Source: an uncultured Christensenellaceae bacterium (GTDB lineage Bacteria; Bacillota; Clostridia; Christensenellales; UBA3700). From it: a DNA stretch of 64,000 nucleotides. This document shows, in pieces, positions 53,886 to 63,706 of the stretch. The position numbers and the translations under genes were made by a program. Numbering within the stretch: position 1 is the stretch's first letter; every line of letters starts with the position of its first letter. The notes under the pieces are model-generated. The model was not told the DNA's origin, made no database searches, and saw only the letters and a program-made list of their open reading frames with translations. The stretch lies in assembly GCA_944380295.1 (NCBI GenBank), contig CALWHE010000010.1, positions 1 to 64,000 on the forward strand. Direction: 5' to 3'.

Positions 53886-53966
53886 CAACTTTTGCTTATA
53901 AGGCGCTCTTGTGGTTTTTCAGCTCTGAAATAAGAGAAAAACCACAATATCTTGTGGTTTCTCGTC

Positions 53967-54250
<284 letters not shown>

Positions 54251-54544
54251 GTCTTTGGCTACAAACTTGCCGCCGGCAAGTTTGCTTAACGCGTCGACTC
54301 TACTGAGCCGGGCGACGTGTCGATTTTGTGCCGCTCAGCCACATGATGGCGCCACGTATACGATTTGGCGGTATTCCAATCGCCTAATTATTATAATGTA
54401 TAAACTTGCACGTGTCAATTATTTTACGCTCATAAATTTATTTTGCCGCGAGCCCGGCGACGGCTAGTATGCCGGCGGAGCCAAAATAACTCAAAGCGCT
54501 TGCGGAAGCTCAAAAAAAGCGGTAAAATAATGCGGAGGTGGAAC

Positions 54545-55366
54545 ATGCCGGAATTACCCGAAGTGGAAACGGTGCGGCGCGTGCTGCTACCGCATCTGAA
54601 AAACAGAGAGATCGAACGCGTGGAAGTATGCTCCGCCGGAGTTATCGCGTGCCCGGGCGCGGAAGAGTTTACGCGAAGCGTCACGGGCGCGCGCATCACC
54701 GATCTGAAACGCCGCGGCAAATATTTGCGCTTTCTGCTTTCCGACGGCGGCATGATGGTCCTGCACTTGCGCATGACGGGCTGTCTGACGCTGCAACCCG
54801 CGCAAAGCGAAAGAGAAAAACATACGCATGTGGCGATCGCACTGAACGGCGGCGAGGAACTGCGATATGAAGATGTGCGCAGATTCGGGAAATTTTGGTA
54901 TATCGGCGCCGGCATGGCGGACGTAAGCGGCGCGGAAAACCTGGGAATAGAACCGTTTGACGCCGCCCTAACAATGCAATATTTGCAAGACAGGGGCGCA
55001 AAAAGAGCGGTAACGATAAAGCAATTTTTGCTCGACCAAAGAGTTATCGCAGGCATAGGCAATATTTATTCAAACGAAATACTCTTCTCCGCAGGAATAC
55101 TTCCGCAAAGGGCGTGCGGCACGCTTACAGCAAGCGAATGGGCAAAATTGGCGGTAACGATCCCCGAAAGACTGCAATATTTTATCGATACCAACGCCAT
55201 AAGTTTTGACGAATACAACGCCGGCAAAGGCAAAGATTATCGCAATACCCCCTATTTGCAAGTTTACGGCAGAGCGGGAAAACCCTGCCGCAAATGCGGC
55301 GCAACGCTTGTACACTTGACCATAGGCGGCAGGAGCAGCGTGTTCTGCCCGCATTGCCAAAAATGA
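54545..55366 (+). CDS. mutM: Formamidopyrimidine-DNA glycosylase
   Basis: 273 residues. It removes 8-oxoguanine and formamidopyrimidines and cuts the strand. It starts MPELPEVETVRR with the catalytic Pro and Glu directly after Met. Then come RRGKYLRFLL with the Lys, the helix-two-turn-helix KQFLLDQRVIAGIGNIYSNEILF and the zinc finger CRKCG...CPHCQK. The ATG at 54545 follows GGAGGTGGAAC; the frame is open to 54443 but without signals. It reads away from tRNA-Thr. Confidence 0.97.
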   Translation: MPELPEVETVRRVLLPHLKNREIERVEVCSAGVIACPGAEEFTRSVTGARITDLKRRGKYLRFLLSDGGMMVLHLRMTGCLTLQPAQSEREKHTHVAIALNGGEELRYEDVRRFGKFWYIGAGMADVSGAENLGIEPFDAALTMQYLQDRGAKRAVTIKQFLLDQRVIAGIGNIYSNEILFSAGILPQRACGTLTASEWAKLAVTIPERLQYFIDTNAISFDEYNAGKGKDYRNTPYLQVYGRAGKPCRKCGATLVHLTIGGRSSVFCPHCQK

Positions 55367-55635
55367 TGATAGCCGCCCTAAGAATCCGGTTTTTCTTTCA
55401 CTCAATTTTATATGCCGGATAGCATCATTGTTATTGGCAAATTGTCGCAGCTCGGATTTTAATGGCAGCCGCCCTTAATTTGCGATATTCATACATTATA
55501 TTAAAAACAAGCCGCAAAAGATTTCCCCGTCGCTCTGCATGGATATTTGAAATGTTTGTTTCTCCGCCCTGTCCAGACGATACACCGATGCCGTCTTTAT
55601 TCTGTCTTTTTCAACGTGCAAGGCGCGCCCGGCGC

Positions 55636-55664
55636 TTGCCGCAGTGCTTATAAAATGTTATAAT
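55636..55664 (+). promoter_or_regulatory. Promoter of the MFS transporter gene
   Basis: TTGCCG (55636-55641), 17 bases, TATAAT (55659-55664). The rest of 55367-55635 shows nothing else. Confidence 0.7.
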
Positions 55665-55700
55665 TATCAAAGCTCGATGTGCTTTTTGAGCGGAGGACAA

Positions 55701-56912
55701 ATGTATTCGTTGCTTTTAGTGCTTATATATATCGCTTTTATCAGCCAGGGTCTTCCCGATTCGCTGCTGGGGTCGGGCTGGCCGGTAATGCATGCGGAAT
55801 TGGGTGTGCCCGTTTCTTATATGGGCATCGTGACCATGGTGATTTCCGGCTGCACGATAATTTCCAGCCTGTTTTCCGCCAAACTTTCCCGCAAACCGGG
55901 CACGCGCTGGGTGACGGTCATCAGCGTTTTTCTCACCGCCGGCGCGTTGCTGGGGTTCTCATTTGCAAACGAATTCTGGCAACTCATCGTTCTTGCGATC
56001 CCTTATGGTTTGGGCGCGGGCGCGATAGACGCCGTTCTCAATAATTTTGTGGCTCTGAATTATAAGTCCAAACACATGAGCTGGCTGCACTGCTTCTGGG
56101 GCGTGGGGACGATAGCCAGCCCGTTTGTGATGAGTTACGCCCTCTCCTCTTCGACTTGGAACATGGGTTTCCGCATAATAGGTTTTGTCCAGCTGGGGAT
56201 AGGCGTGCTGTTGCTTATCACCCTGCCCGTGTGGAAAGCAACCAAAAAAACCGAACTGACCGCCGCCGCTCCCGAACAAACGCAAAAACCGCTCGGTCCC
56301 CTCAAAGTGTTGCGCATCAAGGGCGTGCCCTTCTTATTGCTGGGCTTTTTTGCCTATTGCGCCGCGGAGGCCACCACCATGCAATGGGCAAGCACGTATT
56401 TTGTATCCGTCAAAGGGCTGTCCGAAGATCTTGCCGCGCAGCTCGCCTCGCTGTTTTATATCGGTATTACCGCGGGGCGTTTGCTCAGCGGTTTTGTATC
56501 CGACAAGCTGGGCGATCGCAAAATGATCATCGTAGGCACTTGTATTTTACTTTGCGGAGTGGTGCTTTTGGCTCTGCCCATTGCCGGATACGGCGCCGCC
56601 GTGGCGGCGTTTGTGGTGATAGGCGTGGGCTGCGCGCCCATCTATCCGTGCATCATACATTCCACGCCCGCAAACTTCGGCGCGGAAAACTCCGGCTCCA
56701 TCATCGGCATTCAAATGGCGAGCGCATACCTCGGCTCCACCTTTATGCCGCCGCTGTTCGGGCTGATAGGCGGCAAGACGGGCTTTTCCTTTATGCCGTA
56801 TTATCTGCTTGCATTTTTCCTGCTCATGATAGTGATGACGGAAATAACCTTCCGCAAGACCCAAAAACCGCTTTCTCTGCCGGAAAACTCGAAACCGGGC
56901 GGCAAAGAGTGA
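55701..56912 (+). CDS. MFS transporter
   Basis: 403 residues with about 12 membrane helices; the family signature loop GRLLSGFVSDKLGDRKMI lies between helices 8 and 9. It resembles FucP/YfkF-type sugar or drug permeases; the substrate cannot be read. The start at 55701 follows GCGGAGGACAA, so the first helix is LLLVLIYIAFISQGLPDSLLG. It is followed by lipoprotein copy 2 on the other strand. Confidence 0.9.
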   Translation: MYSLLLVLIYIAFISQGLPDSLLGSGWPVMHAELGVPVSYMGIVTMVISGCTIISSLFSAKLSRKPGTRWVTVISVFLTAGALLGFSFANEFWQLIVLAIPYGLGAGAIDAVLNNFVALNYKSKHMSWLHCFWGVGTIASPFVMSYALSSSTWNMGFRIIGFVQLGIGVLLLITLPVWKATKKTELTAAAPEQTQKPLGPLKVLRIKGVPFLLLGFFAYCAAEATTMQWASTYFVSVKGLSEDLAAQLASLFYIGITAGRLLSGFVSDKLGDRKMIIVGTCILLCGVVLLALPIAGYGAAVAAFVVIGVGCAPIYPCIIHSTPANFGAENSGSIIGIQMASAYLGSTFMPPLFGLIGGKTGFSFMPYYLLAFFLLMIVMTEITFRKTQKPLSLPENSKPGGKE

Positions 56913-56962
56913 CGGCAAAAAATATCCGCTTTGTTTATTCAACTTTGGTTATCGAGATCTCC

Positions 56963-58543
56963 CTATAAATATTCTATCTTTATTTGAGCGTTCCTGTCAT
57001 CAACTGTTGCTCCGTGTGAAATATCGTTTGTCTTTTGCGCTTCCAAGGAAAGCGTCATCTCTATTTGCCCGCTCAACGTCGTCCCTTGGATATTTACCGC
57101 CCCTATCATCCCGCATGCCACGCCGGAGGACGTTATCTTAACGGTCAAATCCACATCGGATATCTTGTTCTTGCCGCCCGTGATCGTGCCTATCAAACCG
57201 CCGGCTACCGATCTCTCCCCGCTCGAAGTTATCTCAACGCTGCCCGTCACGCCGGATATTTCTCCGCCGCTCTCCATGCCGGCTATCCCGCCCGTTCCTT
57301 CGCTCACGCCTTCCGCGGTCATGTTGAGATCAAGCGTTATCCCCGTTATCTTCCCCTTGTTCACTCCGCATATGCCGCCAAAATAATTTATCGCTGCCGC
57401 ATGGATATTCCCGCTTATGCTTATGTTTTCCAATGTGCCGAAGTTTACTCCGCATATCGCGCCGAACGCCGTGCCGCCGTTTTTCTCCTCTTTTGACATA
57501 TCCGTAACGGCTTGCGCGTTATCCGCTTCCGCTTCTATATGCAGATTTCTTACGATCCCGCGATTTTCCTTGAACAGCGCTTGGTTTTGCAACCTCACCG
57601 TGCCGCCTTTCCCGTCCAATTCGCCCGTGAATACTATATCGCTGCCTGCCAGCAATGCCAGCGCCTGCGCGTTGTTCACGATATATTTCGCATCGGGGTT
57701 ACATCTCAATATCTCTATATCTTCTTCGCTGTTTATCTCTATGATCGTGTCTTCGCCTATCTCTTCCCAGCCCGCATAAAGGTGTGTATTTCCGCAGACG
57801 CCCTGCCGTTCATACTTGTGCGTGCACTCTTCGTCCGTATACCAGCCCGTAAACAAAAGACCTTTCGCATAACATTGCGGCAATTCCGGTATATCCCCGT
57901 GCTTTATCTCGTCTATATACTCCGTCTGTGGTTCGTTTACATGTAAGGCAATGGTGTATCTCCGCTTATACGCTTCCAGCCTTAGCTCCGTATCCGCGTT
58001 CACTATGATATCGTAATCGCTGTCTGCGGCATACTCCCCCTTTATCTCATACCCTTCCGGCAACAGCTCCTCCACCTTTTCCATATCCACCGCGGAAGAC
58101 AGCAATCCCCCTTCCGCGCACTCATATCTTCTTTCTATCTCCGCTCCCTCTTCCAAATCTATCTTCACCACTATCTCGCACCGCCGCGCATATTTCGCCG
58201 TGCATTCCATATCCCCCACGACCACCTCCACGCCTTCCGTTATCTCCCCGGCGGCGTCCCTTACTTCCCATTCCCGGAACACATATCCCGCATATTCTTT
58301 GGGTTCGGGATATTCCAGCGCCGCGCCTTCCTCATAAACCTCGTGCGTGCTTTCTCCGTTCAAAAATATAAAAGTGACCGTATACTCTTCCGGCGAGATC
58401 TCCGGCGCCTCGGGAACGTCCGGCTGCACGATCGTCTCCTCTTCCCGCTCCGGATCGCCTTCCTCACAGCCGCATAAAATATAGGGACAGAGACATATAA
58501 GCAATATCACCATCCCTATAAATATGCGTTTTATCCGCATCAT
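56963..58543 (-). CDS. Large lipoprotein with Flg_new-type repeats, copy 2
   Basis: 526 residues, like the copy at 48186-49766: lipobox ILCGC, InlB-like repeats, GLUG-like solenoid. Residue differences are few and only in the last 70 or so: DVDLTVK for DVDLIVK, AQKTND for APKTSD, DDRNA for DDGNA. DNA similarity continues about 90 bases upstream of the start (to about 58640), so the promoter is duplicated too. An IS30 remnant borders it on the right. Confidence 0.88.
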   Translation of the reverse strand: MMRIKRIFIGMVILLICLCPYILCGCEEGDPEREEETIVQPDVPEAPEISPEEYTVTFIFLNGESTHEVYEEGAALEYPEPKEYAGYVFREWEVRDAAGEITEGVEVVVGDMECTAKYARRCEIVVKIDLEEGAEIERRYECAEGGLLSSAVDMEKVEELLPEGYEIKGEYAADSDYDIIVNADTELRLEAYKRRYTIALHVNEPQTEYIDEIKHGDIPELPQCYAKGLLFTGWYTDEECTHKYERQGVCGNTHLYAGWEEIGEDTIIEINSEEDIEILRCNPDAKYIVNNAQALALLAGSDIVFTGELDGKGGTVRLQNQALFKENRGIVRNLHIEAEADNAQAVTDMSKEEKNGGTAFGAICGVNFGTLENISISGNIHAAAINYFGGICGVNKGKITGITLDLNMTAEGVSEGTGGIAGMESGGEISGVTGSVEITSSGERSVAGGLIGTITGGKNKISDVDLTVKITSSGVACGMIGAVNIQGTTLSGQIEMTLSLEAQKTNDISHGATVDDRNAQIKIEYL

Positions 58544-58657
58544 TACCGGTCCCTCTTTTGCACTATTTTACACTACTATCTTACCTATATTATATCACTT
58601 ATCCGCCTCTTTGGCAATACCAATACGAAAATTTCCTCGTATATTGGGAAATGCAAC

Positions 58658-59059
58658 TTAAAATGTCACACATTTAGAAAAAGTGATCACTCCTTGTTTT
58701 GCCAATTCGTCTTCCGCCATCAGCGGTGTTTTGCCTCCCGATATTTTTCGTGGATAATTGTTCATCCACCTCATTATTTTCGATGCGTCTTTCGCATAGT
58801 CTTTTATGTCCGCTCCTTTCGGCATGAACCTTCTTATCAACTTGTTCGCATTTTCGTTGCTTCCGCGCTCATATGCGCTATATGGATAATATATCTTCGT
58901 CCTTTTGGCTTTGGTATATAAAGACCTCTCCATCCCTTTGTAGTCCAAATTCTCGCACCCGTTATCCAAAGTTATCCGTAACATGCAGTCCCATTCCACG
59001 CGACCAACTATCTTTTGTCCACCGCAAACAACGTTTTGACTGATCCTTTCGCAAAACAA
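58658..59059 (-). pseudogene. IS30-family transposase, C-terminal remnant
   Basis: About 133 codons. The IS30 catalytic end is clear: RITLDNGCENLDYKG (second Asp), YYPYSAYERGSNENANKLIRRFMPKGAD with the Glu and a C-terminal KTPLMAEDELAKQGV. The first half with the DNA-binding domain and first Asp is missing. A likely terminal repeat with TGCAACTTAAAATGTCA lies just left of it (about 58649-58668). It is on the opposite strand to the remnant at 48015, so the two are not halves of one insertion without an inversion. Confidence 0.85.
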
Positions 59060-59287
59060 AGAGTGATAATAGCGATGATCGCAAAAAATATTGCATTATT
59101 AAAAAAATATTTGCGAAAATACTTGCGCTTTTTGAACGACATCGTTATAATGAAATCAAGCTTGAAAAAGCGGCAAAACAGTCCGCTCATCGGACGATCA
59201 CCAGGGTGACAAATGCAAAAAAGGCGCTTATGTGCTTGTTATTTTGCATGCCCTTTTTCGGCGAAAAACACACAAAGAGGAAGAACG

Positions 59288-60175
59288 ATGTTTGATTACA
59301 ACAAAAGATTGAACCGCGCGTTGGAGTTTTTTGACGAATGCACCCACATTTTGATATTGGGCGGACCGGGACTTGGCTATGAAGTCGGATTGTTCACTTA
59401 CGGAGCAGACATGGATCCGGATCTGCACCCGTATATGGCAAAATATCTGCTCTTCAACATAGAGAACGGATTTCAGGTGCTGCCCGACCCCGCGCTCCCC
59501 GCTTTTTACGCCAAATACCGGAAGGTCTTTTACGACAATATCCCGGACAGCAAAGTGCATGCGGACTTGTTCGACCTGGTGCGCCGCAAACATTATTTTG
59601 TCATGCAATGCAACCCGGACCGCACTTTTGAAAAAGCCAAATTCCCGCCCGAGAACATCTTTTACATGGCGGGCGACGCCCATCTTTTGCAATGTGCGAA
59701 CGCCTGCTGCGCCAAAGTTTTTGAAATGCCGTCCGCGGAAGAGCTGCTGAGCGGCACGCCCCTGCCCGTCTGCCCCGAATGCGGCGGCAAGACACGCATA
59801 AATCTGGACACTTTCCCCGACAAAAACTTCGTCCCCTCTCCCACCTTTACCGAGCAGATACAAAAGCATCACTCCTTTGTGCGCCGCGCCCGCAAGCGCA
59901 AATTGCTCATCCTGGAATTGGGGTGCAGTATCCGCAATCATTTCGGCTTATGCGCAATGCAGATAAGCGAATACCTTGCCCGCCGCTTCCCCGGCGTGCG
60001 CGTCATCAGGATAAACCGCCACGAAGCCCTCTCCTTTGAACGCACGAGCGAACAGACCGCGCTTTTCGACGAACCCATCGCCAGAGTGGTGGCAGACATG
60101 CTCTCCGCCCGCCCCGCGCCCAAGCGCGGCAGACCCAAAGCGCCCACGCCTTCCGTCCGCCCGCGGCAAAGATAA
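59288..60175 (+). CDS. Divergent SIR2-family protein
   Basis: 295 residues. A Rossmann NAD-binding fold of the sirtuin type with an inserted zinc ribbon: CANAC-C (136-141) and CPEC (162-165). The usual GAGxSxxSGIPDFR is replaced by LGGPGLGYEVGL at 24-35, and the HG motif with catalytic His is replaced by FYMAGDAHLL at 126-134, so deacetylation is doubtful. The part LILELGCSIRNHFG is the GTS/GxS region of sirtuins. A basic Pro-rich tail follows. The ATG at 59288 has GAGGAAGAACG before it. It could be a mono-ADP-ribosyl or NAD-cleaving relative. Confidence 0.8.
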   Translation: MFDYNKRLNRALEFFDECTHILILGGPGLGYEVGLFTYGADMDPDLHPYMAKYLLFNIENGFQVLPDPALPAFYAKYRKVFYDNIPDSKVHADLFDLVRRKHYFVMQCNPDRTFEKAKFPPENIFYMAGDAHLLQCANACCAKVFEMPSAEELLSGTPLPVCPECGGKTRINLDTFPDKNFVPSPTFTEQIQKHHSFVRRARKRKLLILELGCSIRNHFGLCAMQISEYLARRFPGVRVIRINRHEALSFERTSEQTALFDEPIARVVADMLSARPAPKRGRPKAPTPSVRPRQR

Positions 60176-60262
60176 GCAGCCGCCGCCAACCGCAAAACAA
60201 GCAAAAACCATCCGCTCGCCACGCGGATGGCTTTTTTGTTTGCACCCGACGAACGAACAACC

Positions 60263-60784
60263 GCCTTTCAGCGAACGGACCGCTATTGCTTGAATAAATA
60301 GAAAAACTATGTTTCCGTTCGCGTGCAGCCCGTGTTATGCTCGCCATATCACGGTGGTGCACGCCCTGCGCTTCCGTTATAAGCACAAGAGGCCGTCCTG
60401 CAACCTCTTTTGCTTATGGCACAAGCGGAGGGATTCGCCTTTCAGCGAACGGACCGCTATTGCTTGAATAAATAGAAAAACTATGTTTCCGTTCGCGTGC
60501 AGCCCGTGTTATGCTCGCCATATCACGGTGGTGCACGCCCTGCGCTTCCGTTATAAGCACAAGAGGCCGTCCTGCAACCTCTTTTGCTTATGGCACAAGC
60601 GGAGGGATTCGCCTTTCAGCGAAGGGACCGTTATTGCTTGAATAAATAGAAAAACCTTGCTTCCGTTCGCGTGCAGCCCGTGTTATGCGCTCGCGCATAT
60701 CACGGGAGTGCACGCCCTCCGCCTCCGCCATAGCAAAAAAGGACCGCTATGCGACCCTTTTTTGCTATGGCGGAGGCGGAGGGA
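60263..60784. repeat. 174-base tandem repeat, three units, beside tRNA-Ser
   Basis: Units begin at 60263, 60437 and 60611 with GCCTTTCAGCGAA. Each holds hairpin CGAACGG/CCGTTCG, hairpin CCCGTG...CACGG (in the third unit CCCGTGTTATGCGC/GCGCATATCACGGG, changed on both arms) and a long hairpin ending CGGAGGGATTCG, which is the start of the tRNA-Ser T-arm on the complement. No protein is encoded. Confidence 0.8.
60715..60783 (-). terminator. 28-bp perfect inverted repeat overlapping tRNA-Ser 3-prime end
   Basis: Arms 60715-60742 and 60756-60783, loop of 13. The right arm contains the tRNA-Ser T-arm end, acceptor and CCA. The inner part CAAAAAAGG/CCTTTTTTG gives a T6 run on the minus strand, so it may also terminate the tRNA transcript. 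Confidence 0.7.
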
Positions 60785-60856
60785 TTCGAACCCCCGTGGG
60801 CTTTCACCCAAACGGTTTTCAAGACCGCCTCGTTATGACCGCTTCGATACGCCTCC
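60768..60856 (-). tRNA. tRNA-Ser (anticodon TGA)
   Basis: 89 bases with encoded CCA. Acceptor GGAGGCG/CGCCTCC, anticodon loop CTTGAAA, long variable arm and T-arm GGTTCGAATCC. Confidence 0.97.
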
Positions 60857-60926
60857 GCGTGCAAAGATTATAGCACGAGCGGCGGGGAATTTGCAAGCCG
60901 TGCGGCGAATTTGTGTTGCCGGAATA

Positions 60927-62234
60927 TCAATTATAGCGTTTTGCGAGGTTTTTCTCCCATTTTTCCACCTTTTTTTCAGAAAATTCCGCGGGTATGCGGC
61001 GGGCGTGAGCGCTTGCGGAACGCGCTTTTGCCAACAAAAGCGCCACGGGCAGCAGGGACGGGAGTTTCACGCCGGCGGCAAGCGCCATACGCGCGAGATC
61101 TTTGAGTGCGGGGCGCAAAAGTTTACCTTTGGCAAGGTCGCAGATCTGCGCATTAGAGAGCACCTTTGAGGTGAGAATGAATGAGAGCGTTTTGTCAGGC
61201 AACGCCAGCACGCCGCGCTTGATCGCGTCCACGCCGCAATGGTCGGCATAGCGGCGGAAAAACGCAGTTTGGTAATTCCACAAATTGAGGCGTGATGAGG
61301 CAAAATTTGCATCCTTGCCCGCCCTAAGAGCACTCAAAACGCAGTCGGACAGCATTTGCGCCGCAGTAAGCGAAGAGGCGATGCCGCTGCCGAGCATGGG
61401 TATTGTCATGTAAGCGGAATCTCCGATCAGCGCCAACCCGTCAGCCACCATACGCGTGGCGGGATAGCGCACGGGGATCAGGTATTTTCCGCCGCCGCAC
61501 GTGATTTTATCGGAGATGGTGGGATTTTCTTCTTGCAGGATGGTCAAGGCGGTTTGCAGATCGTCCCGGCTCAACTCTCCCACTCTGCCCACGAGCACGT
61601 CCACTTCCGCGCCGTCCTGTATGACCCAGGATATTCCCGGCTTGCTCAGGTGTTTAAGATAGACCTTGTTGGAATATTCGGCGGCGGGAGCGTCCTCTTT
61701 TCGCGCGTAAAAGGCGCGGTAAACGCAAAAGACCTCGTCTTCTTGATGCCGCGTCACGGCGACGGAAGGCGGCAGAGCGGCTTTTAAGGCGGAACGGGCG
61801 CCCGAGCTGTCCACCACCAGATCGGCGCGCTCTTCTTTTCCGTCCACGAGCACTCCGACGACGCGCCCGTTTTCCGTGAGCGGAGCCTGCACCCGCGCGG
61901 AAAAAACTATTTGTGCGCCCGCCTTTTGCGCCTCTTCCGTCAGCATGCGGTTGAGCGCGGGTCGCATCACGGAGATGTCCGTGTCTTTTTCATGCATGCC
62001 GCGCGCGCCGCCGTTCGGAGCGATGAACGTCCAGTCTTTTTTGGGAAAACTGCCCGCCGGCACGGGCAGAGCGTTTTGCTCAAAAGCGAGCGGAGCAACG
62101 TCGTCGTGCCAGGGATAGCGCATATCTTCAACGCTCGGCGCGCGCTCGAACACTTTGACCTGCACGCCGCCCGCCGCCAGCAGACGCGCCGCCGCCAAAC
62201 CGCCTATACCCGCTCCCGCAACGATGACCCGCAT
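60927..62234 (-). CDS. FAD-dependent oxidoreductase, geranylgeranyl-reductase-like
   Basis: 435 residues from MRVIVAGAGIGGLAAARLL, a GxGxxG dinucleotide site. Second FAD motif GLALIGDSAYMTIPMLGSGIASSLTAAQML. It belongs to the group 2 flavoprotein monooxygenase / geranylgeranyl reductase superfamily; the substrate is unknown. The gene follows the HAD phosphatase by four bases, and the open frame to 62297 overlaps it. The C-terminal hydrophobic segment LPSLLPVALLLAK may touch the membrane. Confidence 0.87.
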   Translation of the reverse strand: MRVIVAGAGIGGLAAARLLAAGGVQVKVFERAPSVEDMRYPWHDDVAPLAFEQNALPVPAGSFPKKDWTFIAPNGGARGMHEKDTDISVMRPALNRMLTEEAQKAGAQIVFSARVQAPLTENGRVVGVLVDGKEERADLVVDSSGARSALKAALPPSVAVTRHQEDEVFCVYRAFYARKEDAPAAEYSNKVYLKHLSKPGISWVIQDGAEVDVLVGRVGELSRDDLQTALTILQEENPTISDKITCGGGKYLIPVRYPATRMVADGLALIGDSAYMTIPMLGSGIASSLTAAQMLSDCVLSALRAGKDANFASSRLNLWNYQTAFFRRYADHCGVDAIKRGVLALPDKTLSFILTSKVLSNAQICDLAKGKLLRPALKDLARMALAAGVKLPSLLPVALLLAKARSASAHARRIPAEFSEKKVEKWEKNLAKRYN

Positions 62235-62238
62235 CGAT

Positions 62239-62907
62239 TTATCCTCCCTGCCGCAAACCCGCTCCCACGAGCAGCATTTGCAATAATTCTTCCGCATTTT
62301 CCGCCACCGCTTCCGCGCCGTTTTGCCACAGCTCCTCTGCCGGGCGAAAGCCCCATGCCACGCCGAGGGCGTGCGTGCCGGCGGCTTTGGCGGTGAGCAT
62401 ATCGTTGGCGCTGTCCCCTATCATGGCGGCGTGCGCCGCGGCTGCGCCGGCGTTTGCGACCAACTCCGTCAAGGCGTCCGGGAAAGGTTTGAGCCTGCAC
62501 CCTTCTCTGCCGCCGCGCACCTCGTTGAAAAGCCCCGGATAAAATTCGTCTATCAAAAGCCGCGCCGCGCGCTCATGCTTGTTGGTGAGCACGGCGGTCT
62601 TAACGCCGCGAGCGCGCAATTCTTCCAACAACCTCTTTATGCCGGGATAAGGGCGCGTCCGCTCGCAGATATGCCCTTCGTAATACTCCTTGAACCGCTC
62701 CAACGCCGGCGCGCACAACTGCTGCGCGTCCTGCGGCAATGCTCTGCTTATCAATTTTGCCACGCCGTCGCCTATCATGCTCCGCACTTCTTCTTGTGTG
62801 CGCAAAGGTTTGCCGAAGGCGTGCAACGCATGGTTCACCGCCGTATGCAGATCGCCCAGCGTATCAAGCAGCGTGCCGTCCAGATCGAATACCGCGCACT
62901 CAATCAT
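62239..62907 (-). CDS. HAD-family phosphatase (phosphoglycolate phosphatase-like)
   Basis: 222 residues. HAD motif I DLDGTLLDT at 8-16, motif II TAVLTNK, motif III Lys in RLKPFPDAL and motif IV MIGDSANDMLTAKAAG. The cap helices fit Gph/PpaX. The start overlaps the thiamine pyrophosphokinase gene end by eight bases. Confidence 0.92.
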   Translation of the reverse strand: MIECAVFDLDGTLLDTLGDLHTAVNHALHAFGKPLRTQEEVRSMIGDGVAKLISRALPQDAQQLCAPALERFKEYYEGHICERTRPYPGIKRLLEELRARGVKTAVLTNKHERAARLLIDEFYPGLFNEVRGGREGCRLKPFPDALTELVANAGAAAAHAAMIGDSANDMLTAKAAGTHALGVAWGFRPAEELWQNGAEAVAENAEELLQMLLVGAGLRQGG

Positions 62908-63496
62908 TGACTATCACCAAAACAACGCCCTCATGCACGACCACGCGCGCGCTGTTTTCCTCTATCACATTGCTCACGCCCAGCCCGGGATTGTCTGCCG
63001 GCATGAGGTGCTTTTTCAGCGGATATTTCACGCCGCTTATGCTCACCGTGACCCGCTCGCGCACGGGTATGAGTGAAATTATCCTGCCCCTGCCCGCAAA
63101 ATCGCGTTCTCCCGCCGCCATGGCGAATATGGTGCAATCCGGGCAGACCATGCTTGCCCTCACGCCCCCGTCTGCCAGCATTGCCAGATATTGCAGGTTG
63201 GCAAGATAATGATCCGCTCTGCCGCCGCCCGCGCCGAACATGACTATCTCTTCCGCGCCGCGCGCCAGGGCGATATTCACCGCTTCGCCCGTATCCGTGA
63301 AGTCCTTTTCCACGGGCAGCGTGACGGTTTTCACGTCCTGCGGAATGCGGCGCAGAGAGTCCCAATCCCCCACGGCGATGTCCGCGCGTGCGCCCGCATA
63401 GGCAACGCCCGCGTCGGCGGCGATGACCACGTCGTCCTTTTCCGGCTTGAATTTTTCCTGCGCGAATTCTCCCGCGCCCACGATGTAATATTTCAT
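62900..63496 (-). CDS. Thiamine pyrophosphokinase
   Basis: 198 residues from MKYYIVGAGEF. It transfers pyrophosphate from ATP to thiamine. Family blocks are VIAADAGVAYAGARADIAVGDWDSL, LPVEKDFTDTGEAVNIAL and MFGAGGGRADHYLANLQYL, then a C-terminal beta domain with SLIPVRERVTVSISGVKYPLK. The open frame to 63532 lacks a ribosome site. It is the first of three minus-strand genes. Confidence 0.93.
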   Translation of the reverse strand: MKYYIVGAGEFAQEKFKPEKDDVVIAADAGVAYAGARADIAVGDWDSLRRIPQDVKTVTLPVEKDFTDTGEAVNIALARGAEEIVMFGAGGGRADHYLANLQYLAMLADGGVRASMVCPDCTIFAMAAGERDFAGRGRIISLIPVRERVTVSISGVKYPLKKHLMPADNPGLGVSNVIEENSARVVVHEGVVLVIVND

Positions 63497-63706
63497 GGCT
63501 TTATGATAGCACTCTTTGCCGCAAAGTGGCAAACAAATGCGGCAGCAGCCGCAAAACTTGCGCCGCGCTCCTTTTGTTCCGGGCGCTTTTGCGCCGCGCC
63601 GCCCATCTTGCTTTTGCGGAAAGCCTGCCGAAATTTATCGCGCCCGATAAAAAAGACCGCTGAGCGCCGAAAAATTTTTGCAAAAATTTTTATAACATAC
63701 CACCCG

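Noticed and set aside
58658-59059. Active IS30 element
   Set aside because: The N-terminal half of the transposase is missing.
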